A model generated the notes under the pieces. The model was not told the origin of the DNA and searched no databases. It was given only the letters and a program-made list of their open reading frames with translations. DNA of 64,000 nt from Pestalotiopsis fici W106-1 (taxonomy: Eukaryota > Ascomycota > Sordariomycetes > Amphisphaeriales > Sporocadaceae), in the NCBI RefSeq assembly GCF_000516985.1, contig NW_006917091.1, forward strand, positions 244,285-308,284. The letters run 5' to 3'. Made by a program: the position numbers and the translations under genes. This document shows, in pieces, positions 1 through 13,220 of the stretch. How positions within the stretch are numbered: the first letter of the stretch is position 1; the number at the start of each line of letters is the position of its first letter.

Positions 1-1376
1 TTTTGGGTGGATTCGTGCTTGCATGCATTTCTGTAGTGGAATAAAAAAAAATCCACGTCTCAAAGATTACACATTTGCTTGTCCGCCGAGAAAGGAGTAG
101 AAATTGTTTGTGCAAGGGCGAATGAATTGAATAACTTTCCCACTGCGTATTGTTATTACTAGTCCCTTGCAGCCACTGTCCCCGCTTCCCCATATGACCC
201 CATGCCCCTAGAAGAATGATTTGCTGAGCCACAACATAAAGTTGCCAGGGTCGACTATCCGCGAGCCAGCCAAGTCGGTCTAGAGAATATAGAGTATAAC
301 CTGCTTACGCATCTCCATACCCTAGCCCCATCAAGCTAACCCGAGAGCCGGGGAAAAATATTTCAATGCCGATCACTTGACTACGAGTCGCGGCAAAGCA
401 CTTCTCAGGGGATTGTATCTACGTGGCACGACTAGCGAAGAAACCAAACGAAAGTACGTAAAGCATTGAAAGAAAGGGATTAGTACCGCAGGCAATGATT
501 AGGGCTCTTGTAAGATAAGCAAACACCAATATCACACAAGATGAAGTAATTTTTGAACGGGACGAAAAGCGGTGCTACAGGACGAAGAGCGGTGTTTGAT
601 CGATATGTCAGACCAACTGGGCTGAATGGACTCTCTGGACCTGTTCTAACTTGCTTCCGCGGAAGATCAACCCAGAACCAAACAACAAACACATAAAAAA
701 AAAACTGCCGACCCGGGTTGCCAGGCCTTTGGTACCCTGGCTGGTTTGCTAATCAGCCCTGTCATCTAGCAGGGGTAGCACCCCACTGTTTACCGCCCAC
801 ACGATATCGGCCGAAAACGCTCAAGCGCAAGGGGAAATGATTCAGTCATTCGTACGATATCCGTCCTAAGCAAGCCCCAGAGTGACAACCAAGTGACTAA
901 TTTTCAACCAAATCAACTGTACTTTGGCATAAAACGATAATACCAAAAAAACTACCGACTTGTAAGCCGTAAGCCTTAACAATAACGCTACATACAGCAA
1001 GTCGTACGACTGGAATGCTAGACAACCACGTTGACGGGATCATCGTCAGGTCCCTAGTTTAGCCGTACCCATGCCGCCGGTCACTAGTCCGACAAGGCAT
1101 GTACGAGTCTAGAGTTGCAGGGGACTTTGCAGTTTAAACTCTCACAGACGATCCCAATAACTTGGCAGACCATGTAGGGTATCCCCATCTTAATACCAAA
1201 CTTATCGATACATCGCGGAATCGTTCTAGGGATGACATGCAGGCACTTGCAGTCACTGGAACGGAATGGGGGTCCAAATGGATATCAAGGAGTTCATATT
1301 ATAACACCTTCACCCGAAGTTGCAGACCCCCGAGACGTCTCAGCCTTTTGGTCGAATAACTCACACATCTTCCATC
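1..1376. other. Intergenic region, left window edge
   Basis: No convincing gene is seen; all open frames are short and lack recognisable protein features. The stretch has several A-runs (around 44-51 and 691-702) and a short imperfect direct repeat, GGACGAARAGCGGTG, near 560-595. The right-hand part is presumably the promoter of the CFEM receptor gene. Confidence 0.5.
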
Positions 1377-3141
1377 ATGGACTTCGCGTCTGATATCCAT
1401 GAGGCCCTTGTGCAGAGGGCGACAGAGGTTCCTGTCTGCGGTGTAAGCGGCACGGGTCCCCCCTGGTACTGTTGTTCCCCAAACTGACTTCTAGAAGCTC
1501 AAATGCATTACGACCCTGACTTTGGAGTCCGTGTGCTCGCTTACGAATACCACTTGCATCTGCACCAACGAAGACTTGACAGCAGCTATAACATCATGTG
1601 TGCTGAGCAACTGTACTGTCGTCGAGCAGCTTGGTAAGACTTTTGTGTATTGCATGTTTCGAGAAGTTGACAAGCTCACAATATCTTAGCTACTACCAAG
1701 TACTCCAAGGACTCATGCGGCGTCGAGCCAGTAGACCGCACAGCGCAGGTGGTGATCGTGCCCATGGTCTTTGGCGCCCTTGCTCTACTGGCTTTTGGCG
1801 TACGTGTAATGTCAAGATGTCACCTTGGACACGGCACCTGGGGCATGGGTGACTGGGCAATCACTGCTGCCACTGTAAGAGCCACTACCACTGCTACGTC
1901 AGATGGACTATAGCTAACGTTCTAGATCTTCATGATTCCTCTCCTCATCCTCAGTATACCTTGTACGAACTCAACCCAAACCATGCCATATGTCATTGTC
2001 TAATCACCATCACAGTGGCGCAGTACGGCCTGGGAAAGGATATCTGGAATATCCCGTCAAGCAACATCACCGAAGTTCTCTACGTGTGTATAACCCAATT
2101 TTTGCCATATGGTTCGCTGTCTAACGTGCCGTCATTAGTTGTACTACTGGGATGAAATCGTTTATTTTCCCTCCACCGCACTGACGAAGATATCGATCCT
2201 TCTCTTTTACCTCGAGGTGTTCAAGCGATCCATTGCCGGAGTCCAACCAGCCATATATGCTTTGATTGTTCTCAACGTTCTATACGCCCTCATCTTTGAC
2301 TTTGTGTCAATATTCCAGTGCACACCAGTCCAAGGCGCGTGGCTTTTCTGGGACGATCAACACCAAGTAACCTGTCGGAATATCAACGCCCAAGGTTGGG
2401 CATCTGCGGGGATCAACATTGTGCTGGACCTGGCAATGGTCATCCTACCACTGCCTGAGCTCTGGCAGTTATCTCTCTCCAATACCAAGAAGATCCAGGT
2501 CATGCTCATGTTCAGTCTTGGCTTTCTGTAAGTCTTGCACCCGATTATCATCTTGCCTTGTATTGAAGCTGACCATGCTGCAGTGTCACGATTGTCAGCA
2601 TTCTCCGCCTTCACTCTCTAGTGGCTTTTGGAAACACCACAAATCTTACCCGTGAGTTCTTTTACCCTTTCTCGCGCACGCAATCCTTTCGATCAATGAA
2701 TCAAGTTTTGCCCGCAACTTGTGCACAACAATCATGTCTGACAAGTATAAACCAGAGGATTATGTCATTGTCGGTATCTGGACAACCGTTGAGGTCCCGG
2801 TAGGCGTGATTTGCGCATGTCTTCCAGCCGTTCGGGCCGTTCTCAAGGTCTATTGGCCAACAGTCTTTGGTTCGACACGTCCAAGCCGTTCAGAGTATTA
2901 CAACCAATCTGGCAGTCCATCGGCGAGTCGCGCCATGAAGTCACATCTTGAGGCGTCGGGCAACCATGACGTGTGGAAGACAACCGCCACGAGCGTTACT
3001 ACCGAGCCGTTCAAAGCGACCAAGGATGAGAGTCCCTGGGACAAGGCTCCTGCACTTGAGCTGCAACATATGCAAGACCGCTCCCGATCGAACTCTACGG
3101 TATTCGACAAGGAGCCTACAAAGCCAAAGGAGATGGCGTGA
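1377..3141 (+). CDS. CFEM-domain PTH11-like seven-TM receptor
   Basis: Eight exons joined by eye keep one frame (1377-1442, 1495-1633, 1690-1874, 1926-1962, 2016-2083, 2139-2527, 2584-2651, 2756-3141) and give 445 residues. The N-terminal part has the eight-cysteine CFEM pattern: VPVCG, a KC, SVC, TTCIC, TSC, SNC, then DSCG. It is followed by seven hydrophobic segments of the fungal rhodopsin-like family, including the blocks GVRVMSR, YGLGKDIW, ILLFYLEVF and EVPVGVICACLPA. The last exon starts at 2756, because only that acceptor gives the family-like NLTQDYVIVGIW junction. The Ser/Thr-rich tail is probably cytoplasmic. Proteins of this type act at the plasma membrane as candidate G-protein-coupled receptors for surface or host cues; the ligand cannot be read. 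A second PTH11-like gene without CFEM lies at 44.9 kb. Confidence 0.9.
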
Positions 3142-4254
3142 GCTGAAATTAGAATTATGGCGTTTACAAGGCGAGGAATATAGGCACTCGGCCTTATGGA
3201 GTTTCATCTGTCATTCAGCTGTTGTTTTATATATATCCGGGCAATCAAGCGTTGATGCCTACCTACTCAATTGAACCAGCGTTTTAATTCGCATGATTTT
3301 ACAAGATCTCATTGACGAGCGGCCAATCCAGTACAATGACACTACAAGTTTGAAGATGCAAGTACTGCAGGAATGTCAATCATCTTTTTACACCACTGTG
3401 CATTCGTCCCAACAACTTGGTTCGGGAGGACTTGACCATGATCGTTGGGCTTGCTATACTGGCCCAATGTTGATTGTTACCTACCCAGTGAAAGAGCCGC
3501 AGCTTCCGCCGATGCGGCTAGAAGCCAAAGCAGACTCCGCTAGAATGCTTTGCACGATGTCCGTTGGATCCGAATCGCTCTGCGGTCAAAACGGTGCATC
3601 GGTACTTTGAACGGTTTTATTAGTGCGGGCCTATTCAGAATTGACTTTGGCTTTTCCCATTTGAATTCAGAGCCGTGTTGTCTTGGATTCGTGTTGAATG
3701 GGGTCGAGCAAGTGACAAAATTGTCTGCCAAGGCGCCAGTCTGTGGGTTCAAAGTCAATTGTACCTAGGGGTACTCGGAGCGTTGAAAGGGGGGGCGAGA
3801 GGAGCCGCTTGAAAACGTGGGAGGGGCTCAATTTGTGTTACGGGGCTGACGAGTATCTAGTTTCCGTAGAATAATAATAGACATTGTATGATGCGGAATG
3901 TACTGTCCCGCCGCTGGCGCGTCCTTTTGTCGATGTCGTGGGTTATCAAGATTTGGTCCCATGCTAACGAGTCGCAGCTTATGTAGAGGTATACTTCGAT
4001 CATGATAATGACTCGGCCTTCATGTGTATCGTCTTGAGATCCATGGTGAAAGCTCACGGAAAGGTTGCAATCGGATGAAATAGTTCCAACTTTGAGCTCA
4101 GCTGGACTGGAATTCATTCTCAGCCCCCGTGAACATGAAAGCCTAACTCAGCATTTAAACTCCGTGATTTGCACAATTCTGCCTGGAATTTGCGCATATT
4201 GTCCATATCCATTCTCGTTGTCATCTACACGTCGATCATCACGGAACCAAGACA
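3142..4254. other. Intergenic, no supported gene
   Basis: Both strands have only short open frames without recognisable domains or intron-supported extensions. The region holds the 3' flank of the receptor gene and the promoter of the next membrane-protein gene. Confidence 0.5.
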
Positions 4255-6271
4255 ATGCAACTGACCAATACTGTGCGCGGAAAGGTTGAACAGCCGGCTC
4301 CAATTGTAGTAGAGGAGCTATGCGATGCACAAACTGACGTGCTTTTGAAGACAACCAGCAATAAGACAAGCCGTATCGCTGAGTCTGCCGAGAAGTTGCC
4401 TGGGAGGATTGGGCGCATTCAATATGGGTCTTCAATCACACAGGTTCTCCTTACCATTTTTCCTGTCCTCTTCATTGGTGAGTAGCTAGATCAGAGCCGA
4501 GTAGTTCTTCGTACTTGTGACTAACTACCAATCCCTTTATATATAGCACTTGCTTCAACGGCAATTCACCTAGATAAGAAGCAAACTTCTCGGACTGGAG
4601 AGCAAACACAACGCGCGATTTCACTATCGCCAACTGTTTTCCCAATTGTATTTGCTGCAATCGTAGGGAAGTTCTTGAGAACACTGGCTGTGTTCTTAGC
4701 TGAAAGAGGGACAACACTAGGAGCAAGTCTCTCTTTGTGCTCATGCTGAGCTTGATATCTGGTGCTAATCCTGACAGACCCTGGAGAGCCTGATCGGGTC
4801 GCAAACGCTCTTCAGTGCCATTGAAAAGCAAGTCGTATTACGACGTCAGATTCTGGTTGGAGGGACCATCATTCTACTCTGGGCACTTTCACCTTTGGGC
4901 GGCCAGTCAGCACTTCGACTCATCCAGGTTATCCCTCACTACATTTCTACGAACTCCACAATTCGGTACCTCCCGATCGCTGCTTCGCATAACTCGCTTT
5001 TGAAATCCTACGACTTATCTTTGGAATTTCGACCTTCCTATGACCCGATATTCATGGCTTGCCTGATTACCTCGCACCAGTACAAGTCGAGCCAGGATCT
5101 GTTTGGCAATGTGAAAGTACCAAGTGTCGACCGATTGGAAGGGGGATTGTCCATGGCACCGAATGAATGGATGAAGCTTGATCACAGTCAAGACATTCCG
5201 TACTCCTCATTACTTGGCATTCCTGTCGTAGGAATACCTTCCAGTGGAAATCTGTCATTCGATATTGTAAGCAGATACATGGCGATTGACTGCCCAACCC
5301 TAGAGTATGTTCCAAACAGTTTTATATACCAGGAAAATGACACCAAGGAATACACATGGGATAACGGCCAAAGCTTCATTGTTCAACCAGGCTACGAACC
5401 AGAAGACGAGGCTTCTCATCGTTTCAACATCATCTCGGCCAATAGCTGGCGATTCGAAGATGGCATCAGTGTGGTCACTTGTTCGATGGAACCTAGGGAC
5501 TTGCAATCAACCATTTCTTGCAGAGATCATACATGCCAAGTTACAGCCGTGAGAAAGCTGACGATCGATAAGTCTTGGGTGGAAGACAATTTGGAGGCCC
5601 TCAATCACGCCCTTGATCTGCTGCCGCGTGTGGCCAAAGCAACCATTATTAATGACACCCTGCTCAGAAGCTCCTTGATAGAGCGGTGGCTTCAGAACCC
5701 TGATTCTTCTTATTATGAACACGGCCAGAAAGGCTATGTCAATCTTTCGGCAGTTCCAAAGTCAGTCTTGAGCAAGAACGTCGAAGTCTTGATCAATACC
5801 TATTGGCAATCCAGTATTGGCACCCAGTATCTGTTCGGCAATCTCAGTACGGACATGATTTTATACAACAACATTTCAGATGCTGAAGGCAGTGCACCAG
5901 TCATCGACTTCAATACCAGCCAGGTCACTATTTCTGCAGCCAGGGGCAAGCAGTATACTTGTAACATGACATTTGCTGCAATGCTAATCATCATATCTAC
6001 TATCCTGCTTCTCATTAGCGCTACATCCCTCGCCCTAGCAGGTTGGACTCTTGCCCCGGACTTTCTTGGCCACGTTTCTTCACTCACGAGAGACAATCCC
6101 TTTATACCGTGTGCCGAAGGGTCGCATCTGGATGGGCTAGAAAGGGCAAGAGCATTGAGAAGCTTGGAAGTCACCATTGGAGACGTTGGTAGTAGATCCA
6201 AGGATGGTTACATTGCATTCACAATGACTGCCAATGCACGAAAGCTGCAGAGGAATAGGCTATATCGTTAA
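4255..6271 (+). CDS. Fungal four-TM membrane protein of unknown function
   Basis: Three exons (4255-4477, 4547-4722, 4778-6271) give 630 residues. Hydrophobic segments lie near residues 60-80, 100-120 and 160-180, and one lies near the C-terminus (around 545-570). Between the third and fourth lies a large probably extracellular domain with many N-glycosylation sequons. The strings ERGTTLGTLESL and ILLWALSPLGGQ mark a family of large uncharacterised membrane proteins that I recall as widespread in Pezizomycotina. The second intron starts with GCAAGT rather than GT; only this GC-AG splice preserves the conserved GTTLG/TLESL junction. Function is unknown. The start ATG at 4255 is the first in-frame one before the conserved region, and an upstream exon cannot be excluded. 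Confidence 0.8.
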
Positions 6272-6571
6272 ATTGTTTGCTGTAATTCTTTAAATCATCG
6301 AATTGATATTCAAAAAGAAGTATTACTCAAACCGATTTCAATCTGTGATGAAAGACATTGAATAGGAAAACGCCTCCTGATTTGGTCAACTTCTTGCGCC
6401 ACCCAGCGGGTTGCTCTCATCACAACACGAATCAAGTTGATCCTCGCGCCTTTATGACTTGGCTTTCTGTGGATTCTTAACCTAACAAAGGAATTCTATT
6501 GTCAAATACCGCATGAGATCTTAAACCTTAATCCTTGATAACTTTTCATGGGCTCCATGATGAACCAATCT

Positions 6572-7573
6572 CTACATCCTTGTAAAACCATTTCCCTTTC
6601 CCATGACAAATGTCTCTCCACTTCCATGCAAAATCTCATCTTCAGACACAACAGTCTCCCTCTTTAGTACATTGCTGGGATGAAACCAGGCAAAGCATCC
6701 GGTAACAATGATCATGAGGAGAGCATCCAAAACGTAAGAATACGCCTCCTTTTGCAACAATGCGCCATCATTGCCCTGGGCATACTCAATCATGCGAAAC
6801 ACGGACCGAACCATGATGAGCACGCTGGTGCCATAGAGCACCCACAGGAGCTTGTGCCACGGCGCCGAAGTAGTGAGAGATTTTGGGGTGGGTGCACGGT
6901 GAACGCGACGGTGGAACACGACGGTGACGACAATGAAGAGTCCGAAAAAGATAACTTGGATGGCCAGTCCGAGCAAAATGACCTTGTTTCCGAGACTTTG
7001 TGACGATTCCGTCTTTGCCGTGGCGAGGATACCGCCGCCTAAGACCCCTCATTAGTTTCTCGAGATCATGGCATTATTCCTACTTCTTACTTACCACCAC
7101 CTTGGCCGAAGAAGGAGAAGATGTCCCCCAATAGAAAGAACTTCGTGAGCCAGCGAGTCCGAATCATGGAATACGTGTCGGCTTCGAGAAACTGAATCAG
7201 CCGACCGAGAATCATGTATATCGAGGCGGCGAAAAACGTCGGCCCGAGCAGTGTCAGTAGACTCTGTATAATGTACGGCATCAAAGTCCAGTCGGGCGTT
7301 TGCCGGACCGACATGGCACGAGCTACATATCCAGCAGCTTCAACTACCAAACAGAGAACAAGCAGGGTTAGTGAGGAGCAAATGAAATTGAAAAGCAAAT
7401 GTCGATTAGTGGGTGAGCTTACAGATGCACCCTATCAAGAATGGAATAAAATACCAAGTTTTATTCTTGAAAAGAAGCTGCGAGTGTCGGAAAGTTGCTA
7501 CGCAAAAGAGTAATGCGAAAATGACAGCTGCTGCAAACGAGGGATCATAGTGATAGTATTTGAAACCAGCCAT
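6572..7573 (-). CDS. RTA1-like lipid-translocating / stress-resistance membrane protein
   Basis: Three exons (7573-7423, 7343-7095, 7038-6572) encode 288 residues with seven predicted TM helices. The blocks YDPSFAAAVIFALLF, FIPFLIGCIFEAAGYVARA, the SIYMILGRLI segment and GDIFSFFGQGGGG are characteristic of the RTA1 family (Pfam RTA1). Yeast relatives Rta1 and Rsb1 are linked to resistance to aminocholesterol and long-chain-base toxicity. The start at 7573 gives an N-terminus of the usual length for the family. The gene converges on the unknown membrane protein to its left. The substrate is not determinable. Confidence 0.92.
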
Positions 7574-8519
7574 TGTGAAATAAGAAATACGAAAGGATGT
7601 TGAAAAGAACGGCGCAGGACTGCTGTTGAATGTTGGATCTGGTTTTTGGACAGGCCGCGCCCATGATTGATATACTTGGGCCTTGTAGAGGATTCATCTT
7701 TGCAGGTTCGATTCTAGAGGCTCTGCAGTTTGAATCTAAGCGTGAGGCTGTGCCCGATACCATACTAGATTATTAAAATGGGAACGATTTTTTTGGTGCA
7801 ACGGCTCTGGTGTGACTGTTACTGAATGAACAATTCCCCATACCATACGCGTAGCCGGTGGGGCCAGTATCAGCCCCAAACAATCTACACGATGACTTTT
7901 AGTGTTTGACCCGTCTCGGGATTTCCGCCCCTAGTACTCCCGCATTGCAGGGATTATACGCGTATTCCGTATTGAACGCGATGAGCTTTTCTTATCGCGA
8001 GAAAGATTGTAAACCAAAATTCTAGAAGGCATTGCAGTTCTTTGACCTCGCACGACCCAACGCCTCATCAGAAGTTCTGCCATGCAGGGGCTGCAACATC
8101 TCAAGGCCATGCGATCAGTGTCATAATTTGCCTCTTGCTCGACCAGAGCTGCATGTTAGATGGTTGTAGTAGGTCCCTGGATGATGAAACACAATGCCTT
8201 TTACTTCATTCTCCCCAAACCTTGGCTAGGCAGTTAAACTCTGTACGACTTCAGTCGTGTGTCTGTCTAACCAGTAACCGTGTAATTGTTTTCCTTTTCT
8301 CCTTTTTCTAACAAGCATGGTCAACCTAAATAATGCAACGATTGATTAGTATAGTGTATAGAAGTTTGTCTTTAGTTGCTATACTTGTTTCAACGAAGTA
8401 CTTGTGGAAAATTAAATCAGTGAGAGATGGAAGTGGGTTCTGATTGCATTCTAATGATAGATTTGGGCGCATTGTAGTTTGCTTATTGCAGTCCTGGAAA
8501 TAAACAGATCACAGAGCAA
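7574..8519. other. Intergenic, promoter of RTA1-like gene and 3' flank of GH3 gene
   Basis: No supported gene. The stretch contains T-rich tracts and GCGTAT-type motifs (near 7960) but no coding signature on either strand. Confidence 0.5.
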
Positions 8520-10958
8520 CTAACTCAACATCGCTGTTTGAATTGTGCTCTTGATATCTCTCGAACTAAAACCCGCCATGAAGACAAATTCTCCTTGAGG
8601 TATGACCCACTGCTTCGTGTCAGAGTCCCAAAAGCTCAAGTCCCTTCTCGTCAGTTCGAAATTGATTGTCGTGGTCTCTCCGGCATCCAAGGCAACTTTA
8701 GTAAAGCCCCTGAGCACCTTGACCGGAGTTCCTGCTGGCGTCGTGTCTTGAGGGAATGAAATGTATAGTTGTGGGACAGCGATACCTGTAATAGTGCCGG
8801 TATTTGTTATTTCAACAGCTGCTTGTGCGACAAGAGTCCACAAATCGACGAGGCCACCGGGCTGCGTTCCCATAGATTCGTCCGCAAGTGCTGATACATT
8901 TTCATTTACGTTGACTTGTAGTCCATCAACCATCTCAAACGAGGTGTAAGATAGACCAAAGCCAAATTCAAAATGGGGATCGACATTATCAGCATCAAAA
9001 TGGCGGTAGTCGATCAACTGGCCCTCGTTGAAATCTGCTTGCCATGTGCTGTCTTCTGCTGGCGATTCTACAATATCGGGCCCGTAATCTGACAAGTTCC
9101 TCGGTATGGTATAAGGAAGCCTTCCAGACGGCTCGGCGGCGCCCCAAAGAACATCGACTAGGGAATTGCCGATTTCTTCTCCGGGGTAATGCGCCGACAA
9201 GATGGCCGTCACGTTCTCGTTGTCAGCCCACGGCATGAGAACCACACCGGGCCCATGAATGACGACAATCGTGTTTGAGCACATGGCAGCCGTTTTCTCT
9301 ACTGCCGCTGTGGAGTTCCACGGCAAGTCGATCGAGGACCTGTCTGATCCTTCTGTGGCGTAAGCCTTGAGAAAGACGAGACACGCTTGAGGGACAGGAT
9401 AGATCGTCTTGAAGAGTCCCTCGGCCAGTACATCGTTGTTGAGAATGACCTGGGTACGGCCGCCAATAGATGCGACGTGACTTTGCACAGCTTGTAGAGG
9501 GGTGACGAGGTTGGTATGTCGCACGGTCCCCGAACCTCCGCCGATATCCAAAGTGCCGTACTCGAAGCCTTCTGGATGATCGCCATAGTCGAGGAACACT
9601 GAGCCGTCGATGGGGTAACCGGCGCCATTTCCAAAGATACCAATATTGGACACGTTCTTCAGCGGTAGCGTGTTATTGACATTTTTTAATAGCACTGTCC
9701 CTGCGGCGCCAATTTTGCGAATCAAGCTGGCGTGATCCCCTCGCACATCCCGCGCTTCAACTGCTGGGTAGTAGGCAGCGAGTGGGGAGTTTTGGCCGTA
9801 TTGATACGTCAAGAAAACTGCACCGGCAGAAGGATCGACCGATGGGAAATCCTGGTCCTGGCCAAGAAGAAAGTAAGGAGTCATTACCCTCTCAGCCATG
9901 TCATTGAGCCGATCTTCTGATACAGAGCCGTTATTGATTGCATCAAGTAGCAAACCGCCAAAGTAGGACGGACCGGCCAGAGAGCTGACGTTTCCTGGCT
10001 GTTCCATGTCAAGTCCGGCATTGGCGAAATCCTCTGTCCCGTGGGTGGCGTACCAATCGGACGTGACATAACCAGGGAATGCTAATTCGTCTTTGAGAAA
10101 AGTGGTAAGTAGGTCAGAGTTTGCACACGTATAGTTTCCATTAAGACGATTGTAGGAGCACATAATCGAAGATGTGCCTGCCTTGACTGCATTCGCAAAT
10201 GGCCAAAGATACAGTTCGTGCAAAGTTCGGTCATCAATGTTGGACGAGATCGCTTCCGTAACCGTGCCGTTTGAATCGGTTGTCGAGGTTCTCTGAGTTT
10301 CTTGCTCATTGCCCGCGAGATGCTTGGTGCATGCTTGGACACCAGTTGATTGAACGCCTAGGACGGAGGTATTCGTAATTACGCCCGCGAGGTAAGGATC
10401 CGGACCAAAGCCTTCCCAGTTTCTCCCACCACGGGCGTGACGACCCATCGCACCAGTGGAAGGCCTGCTTCTTGGTTAGTTGAGATGAATTGAGTCAGGG
10501 AAGAATGACGCACCCTAAATAGACATGAGAACCCTTGGCTCGGAATTCTTCACCTAGTGCTACGCCTCGCTGATACGCAAGATCACGATCCCATGTTGCA
10601 GCAATTGTAATACCAGACGGAAATACACTGACGCCATCGGAACGTGCGTAACCACTTGGCCCATCAGAGAAACAGAGGCCGGAAAAGTTAAGGCGCGAGA
10701 TGGGCCCTATCGAACCGACACAAGCTGGCGCCGGACTCAGGTATCCTCCGGACACGATGCCAATCTTTTCCGTCAGCGTCAAGTTGGCGACAAACTCGCT
10801 GGCCTTGATCGATGCATCGGACCAAGCTGTAGGCTTGTTAGTATCAATGTAGGGAACAAGAGATCTTGCAACCTACAATTTTCAACTCGCGGAAAGATTT
10901 GAGAACACAGGGCCAATTGGCACGTCAAAGTGACAATGACTGTGTGCAAGGTGCGCAT
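8520..10958 (-). CDS. Secreted beta-glucosidase, glycoside hydrolase family 3
   Basis: Three exons (10958-10877, 10826-10514, 10464-8520) encode 779 residues. The N-terminus MRTLHTVIVTLTCQLALC looks like a signal peptide. The GH3 N-terminal barrel shows KIGIVSGG, FSDGPSGYA, KHLAGNEQE and SIMCSYNRLNG. The nucleophile motif is GYVTSDWYATHG with its Asp. The GH3 C-terminal domain (GAAGTVLLKNVNNTLPLKN, HYPGEEIGNSL, SGRLPYTIPRN) and a fibronectin-III-like end (LRGFTKVALDAGE) follow, so all three standard domains are present. Many Asn-X-Ser/Thr sequons fit secretion. The ATG at 10958 is the only in-frame methionine placing the signal peptide at the start. It probably releases glucose from cellobiose or glucosides outside the cell. 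Confidence 0.95.
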
Positions 10959-11487
10959 ACTCAATAGCTAGCTCTTAACTCGAGCCTAGATAGAGTAATC
11001 GAATATGAAACTTGTCGACGAATCCTTTTCAGCGATGGGTACATGCACGACTTATGAATTGAATGCTGCATTTCGCAAAATTCGGATCTCTCGGGTTCGT
11101 CGGGAATTTGCTTGCTCTCCACGATCGATGATTTGCTTGGCAGCTGCACCTTTTGATGAGGCCCTGCGTGCTACTCTCAAAGTACCACCATTACAGGGTA
11201 CCCACCGCCTATAGTCAATATCTGGGGAACTCGGCAAGGCCAAGCCGGACAATAGACAGACAGGTATAGCGAGGCTAAAGATTCCCCATTAGACCTGGGC
11301 GGCTGGGTTGGTCGTTGACAGCGACCCACTGAATACGCGTGTAATCCATGTAGCACAGTTCGGGCCGCCCGATACCTCAATTAGGGGGTAATGCATACAG
11401 TTCAGTAATTACGACAAGAAAGTCGGCAGGGGTACGTATTCTGTCATTTGCTTTCTTCTAAGAGTGTATTCTACCGAACTCAGCCAC
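10959..11487. other. Intergenic between permease 3' end and GH3 promoter
   Basis: About 530 bp without a supported gene. It holds the upstream region of the beta-glucosidase gene and the downstream region of the permease gene, both transcribed leftwards. Confidence 0.5.
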
Positions 11488-13220
11488 TCAATTCCAACCC
11501 CATATTGAGTTGATCTTGCTCAATAAATGCTTGGCCTTGGTCTTTGAAGATTCGCCTTGGGAATCTCGATAGAGTGCCTCCTGTGCGATCACGTCATCCA
11601 GTCCCGATGTCAGGTCGATTGACATGACAGGATGATACCATGGATCGTGCCTGGTGTAGACTTTGTGGCCAGCGTAAAGCACAACAAAGACTGGAATACC
11701 AAGGTAAGCAGTCAAAAATCCAGAGGCAGTAAAATTGCCAGGAAAGAAACAGGCAAACCCATTCAGCAGAGCTAGAAGCGTGACTATGACGAGAGCAAAC
11801 CACGCGCCATAGGGCTGCAGAAGACTCTGGTACGGAAGGTCATGGACGCCTTGCGCTTTGCGGGCGGCACGGAAACGCAGGTACACGATGCAACACACGA
11901 TCCAGCTGATAAAGCCAGATTCGTTGAGAACACTGACCAACCAGTTGAAGACCGTACCACCATCGCTACTAATGTTCATGTAGGCTAAAAGGCCGAATGC
12001 AGATGACACGCCGACCGCGACATAAGGCACGCCCCAGCGATTGCATCGTTGAAAAATGCGAGGCGCATTGCCCACTAGACTCATCGAGTACAGAGACCGA
12101 CTTGACATGTAAAGCAGAGAGTTTCCGGCAGACCATGCCGACGTGATAATTGCCGCGTTAATGACACTGTCCAGTCCATGAATACCGGCGTTCTTGATGC
12201 CCAAGACCCAAGGGGAAGCAGCGGCTCCTGACCCTCCAGAGGTCAGTCCGGGCTCGCTGCTGGGGCAGATAATACTGATTGCCAAGGCGCCTAAGCCGTA
12301 AAAGCAAATCAGACGCCAGGCGAAATGCTTGCTAGTGGTTGGCAGATCTTTGCGCGGGTTTTCCATTTCACCACTGGCAGAGACAACGTATTCGGGACCG
12401 AACAAAAAGGCAAATGCACCATTGCAAAGTGCAAATATAAAGGCACATAGTTGTCCAGATGAACCGCCAACAAGATACTCGTGCGCCGGTTGTTCGTTTT
12501 GATACCAGTATCGAAAATATAGTGCATCATGTGATGGGCCACCTCCGAAGAAGAGCACCAGCGACACTAGCAAGAGACCAATGATTGTGAAAACCTTGAG
12601 CGATGCGAACCTGTCGAATCGTGAAATCAGTCAGTATCCAGGACGTTGAAGAGAGTGCATGAACAATATTTGAAAACTTCTTACCAGAATTCTGACTCTG
12701 CATAAACCTTGACCGGCATCATATTGAGACTAATGATGACGATCAACATTATCGTGATCCAAGCGGCCTCGGGAACAGGATTTGGCCAGTAGTTGATGAC
12801 AATACACGCAGCCGTTACCTCGTAGGCAACGGCAATCGCCCAAGTATACCAATAGAGCCATCCAAGTGCAAATCCCAGACTCCGCGACACGAAGCGGGTG
12901 GCGTAATACGGGATCGATGCTCCTCGAACGGGGAGATATGAGTTGAACTCGGTAGTGGCCGTGACAATGCACAGTGCCAACAGGCAGCAAAAGAAGTAGG
13001 CGGCAAAAAGCAGCGCAGGACCTGCCGTCGCCAGGACGACTCCAGTGCCAACAAAGAGGCCCGTCCCGATCACGCCGCCTATGGCTATCATCTGAGCCTG
13101 CCGAGAATTAATTCGGGCCTTGGTCCCTGATGAGACCGTCCCGTGGCCGACGTCGACATCGGATTCAGTATTCAACCTCGGTGTGGCCGTCATTGCCTCT
13201 TCCAATTTCGAGTCCGTCAT
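11488..13220 (-). CDS. Amino-acid permease, APC superfamily (fungal YAT type)
   Basis: Two exons (13220-12685, 12610-11488) give 552 residues with about twelve hydrophobic helices. The first TM has the family signature RQAQMIAIGGVIGTGLFVGTG. Further hallmarks are GWLYWYTWAIAVAYEVTAA in TM3, FGPEYVVSASGEMENPRKDLP (the amphipathic loop found in yeast amino-acid transporters) and SAWSAGNSLLYMSSRSLYSM. It is a plasma-membrane proton symporter for amino acids by family. It faces a proline racemase/hydroxyproline epimerase-type gene across a 704-bp divergent promoter, so proline or hydroxyproline is a reasonable but unproven substrate. The start at 13220 leaves a hydrophilic N-terminus of about 45 residues, usual for the family. 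Confidence 0.93.

Noticed and set aside
3293..3768. Short open frames after the CFEM receptor gene
   Set aside because: Low-complexity, no domain or signal peptide and no joining exons.
7700..7720. B-box-like GGTTCGATTCT on the plus strand
   Set aside because: No pairing T-stem and no tRNA-sized cloverleaf in the surrounding sequence.
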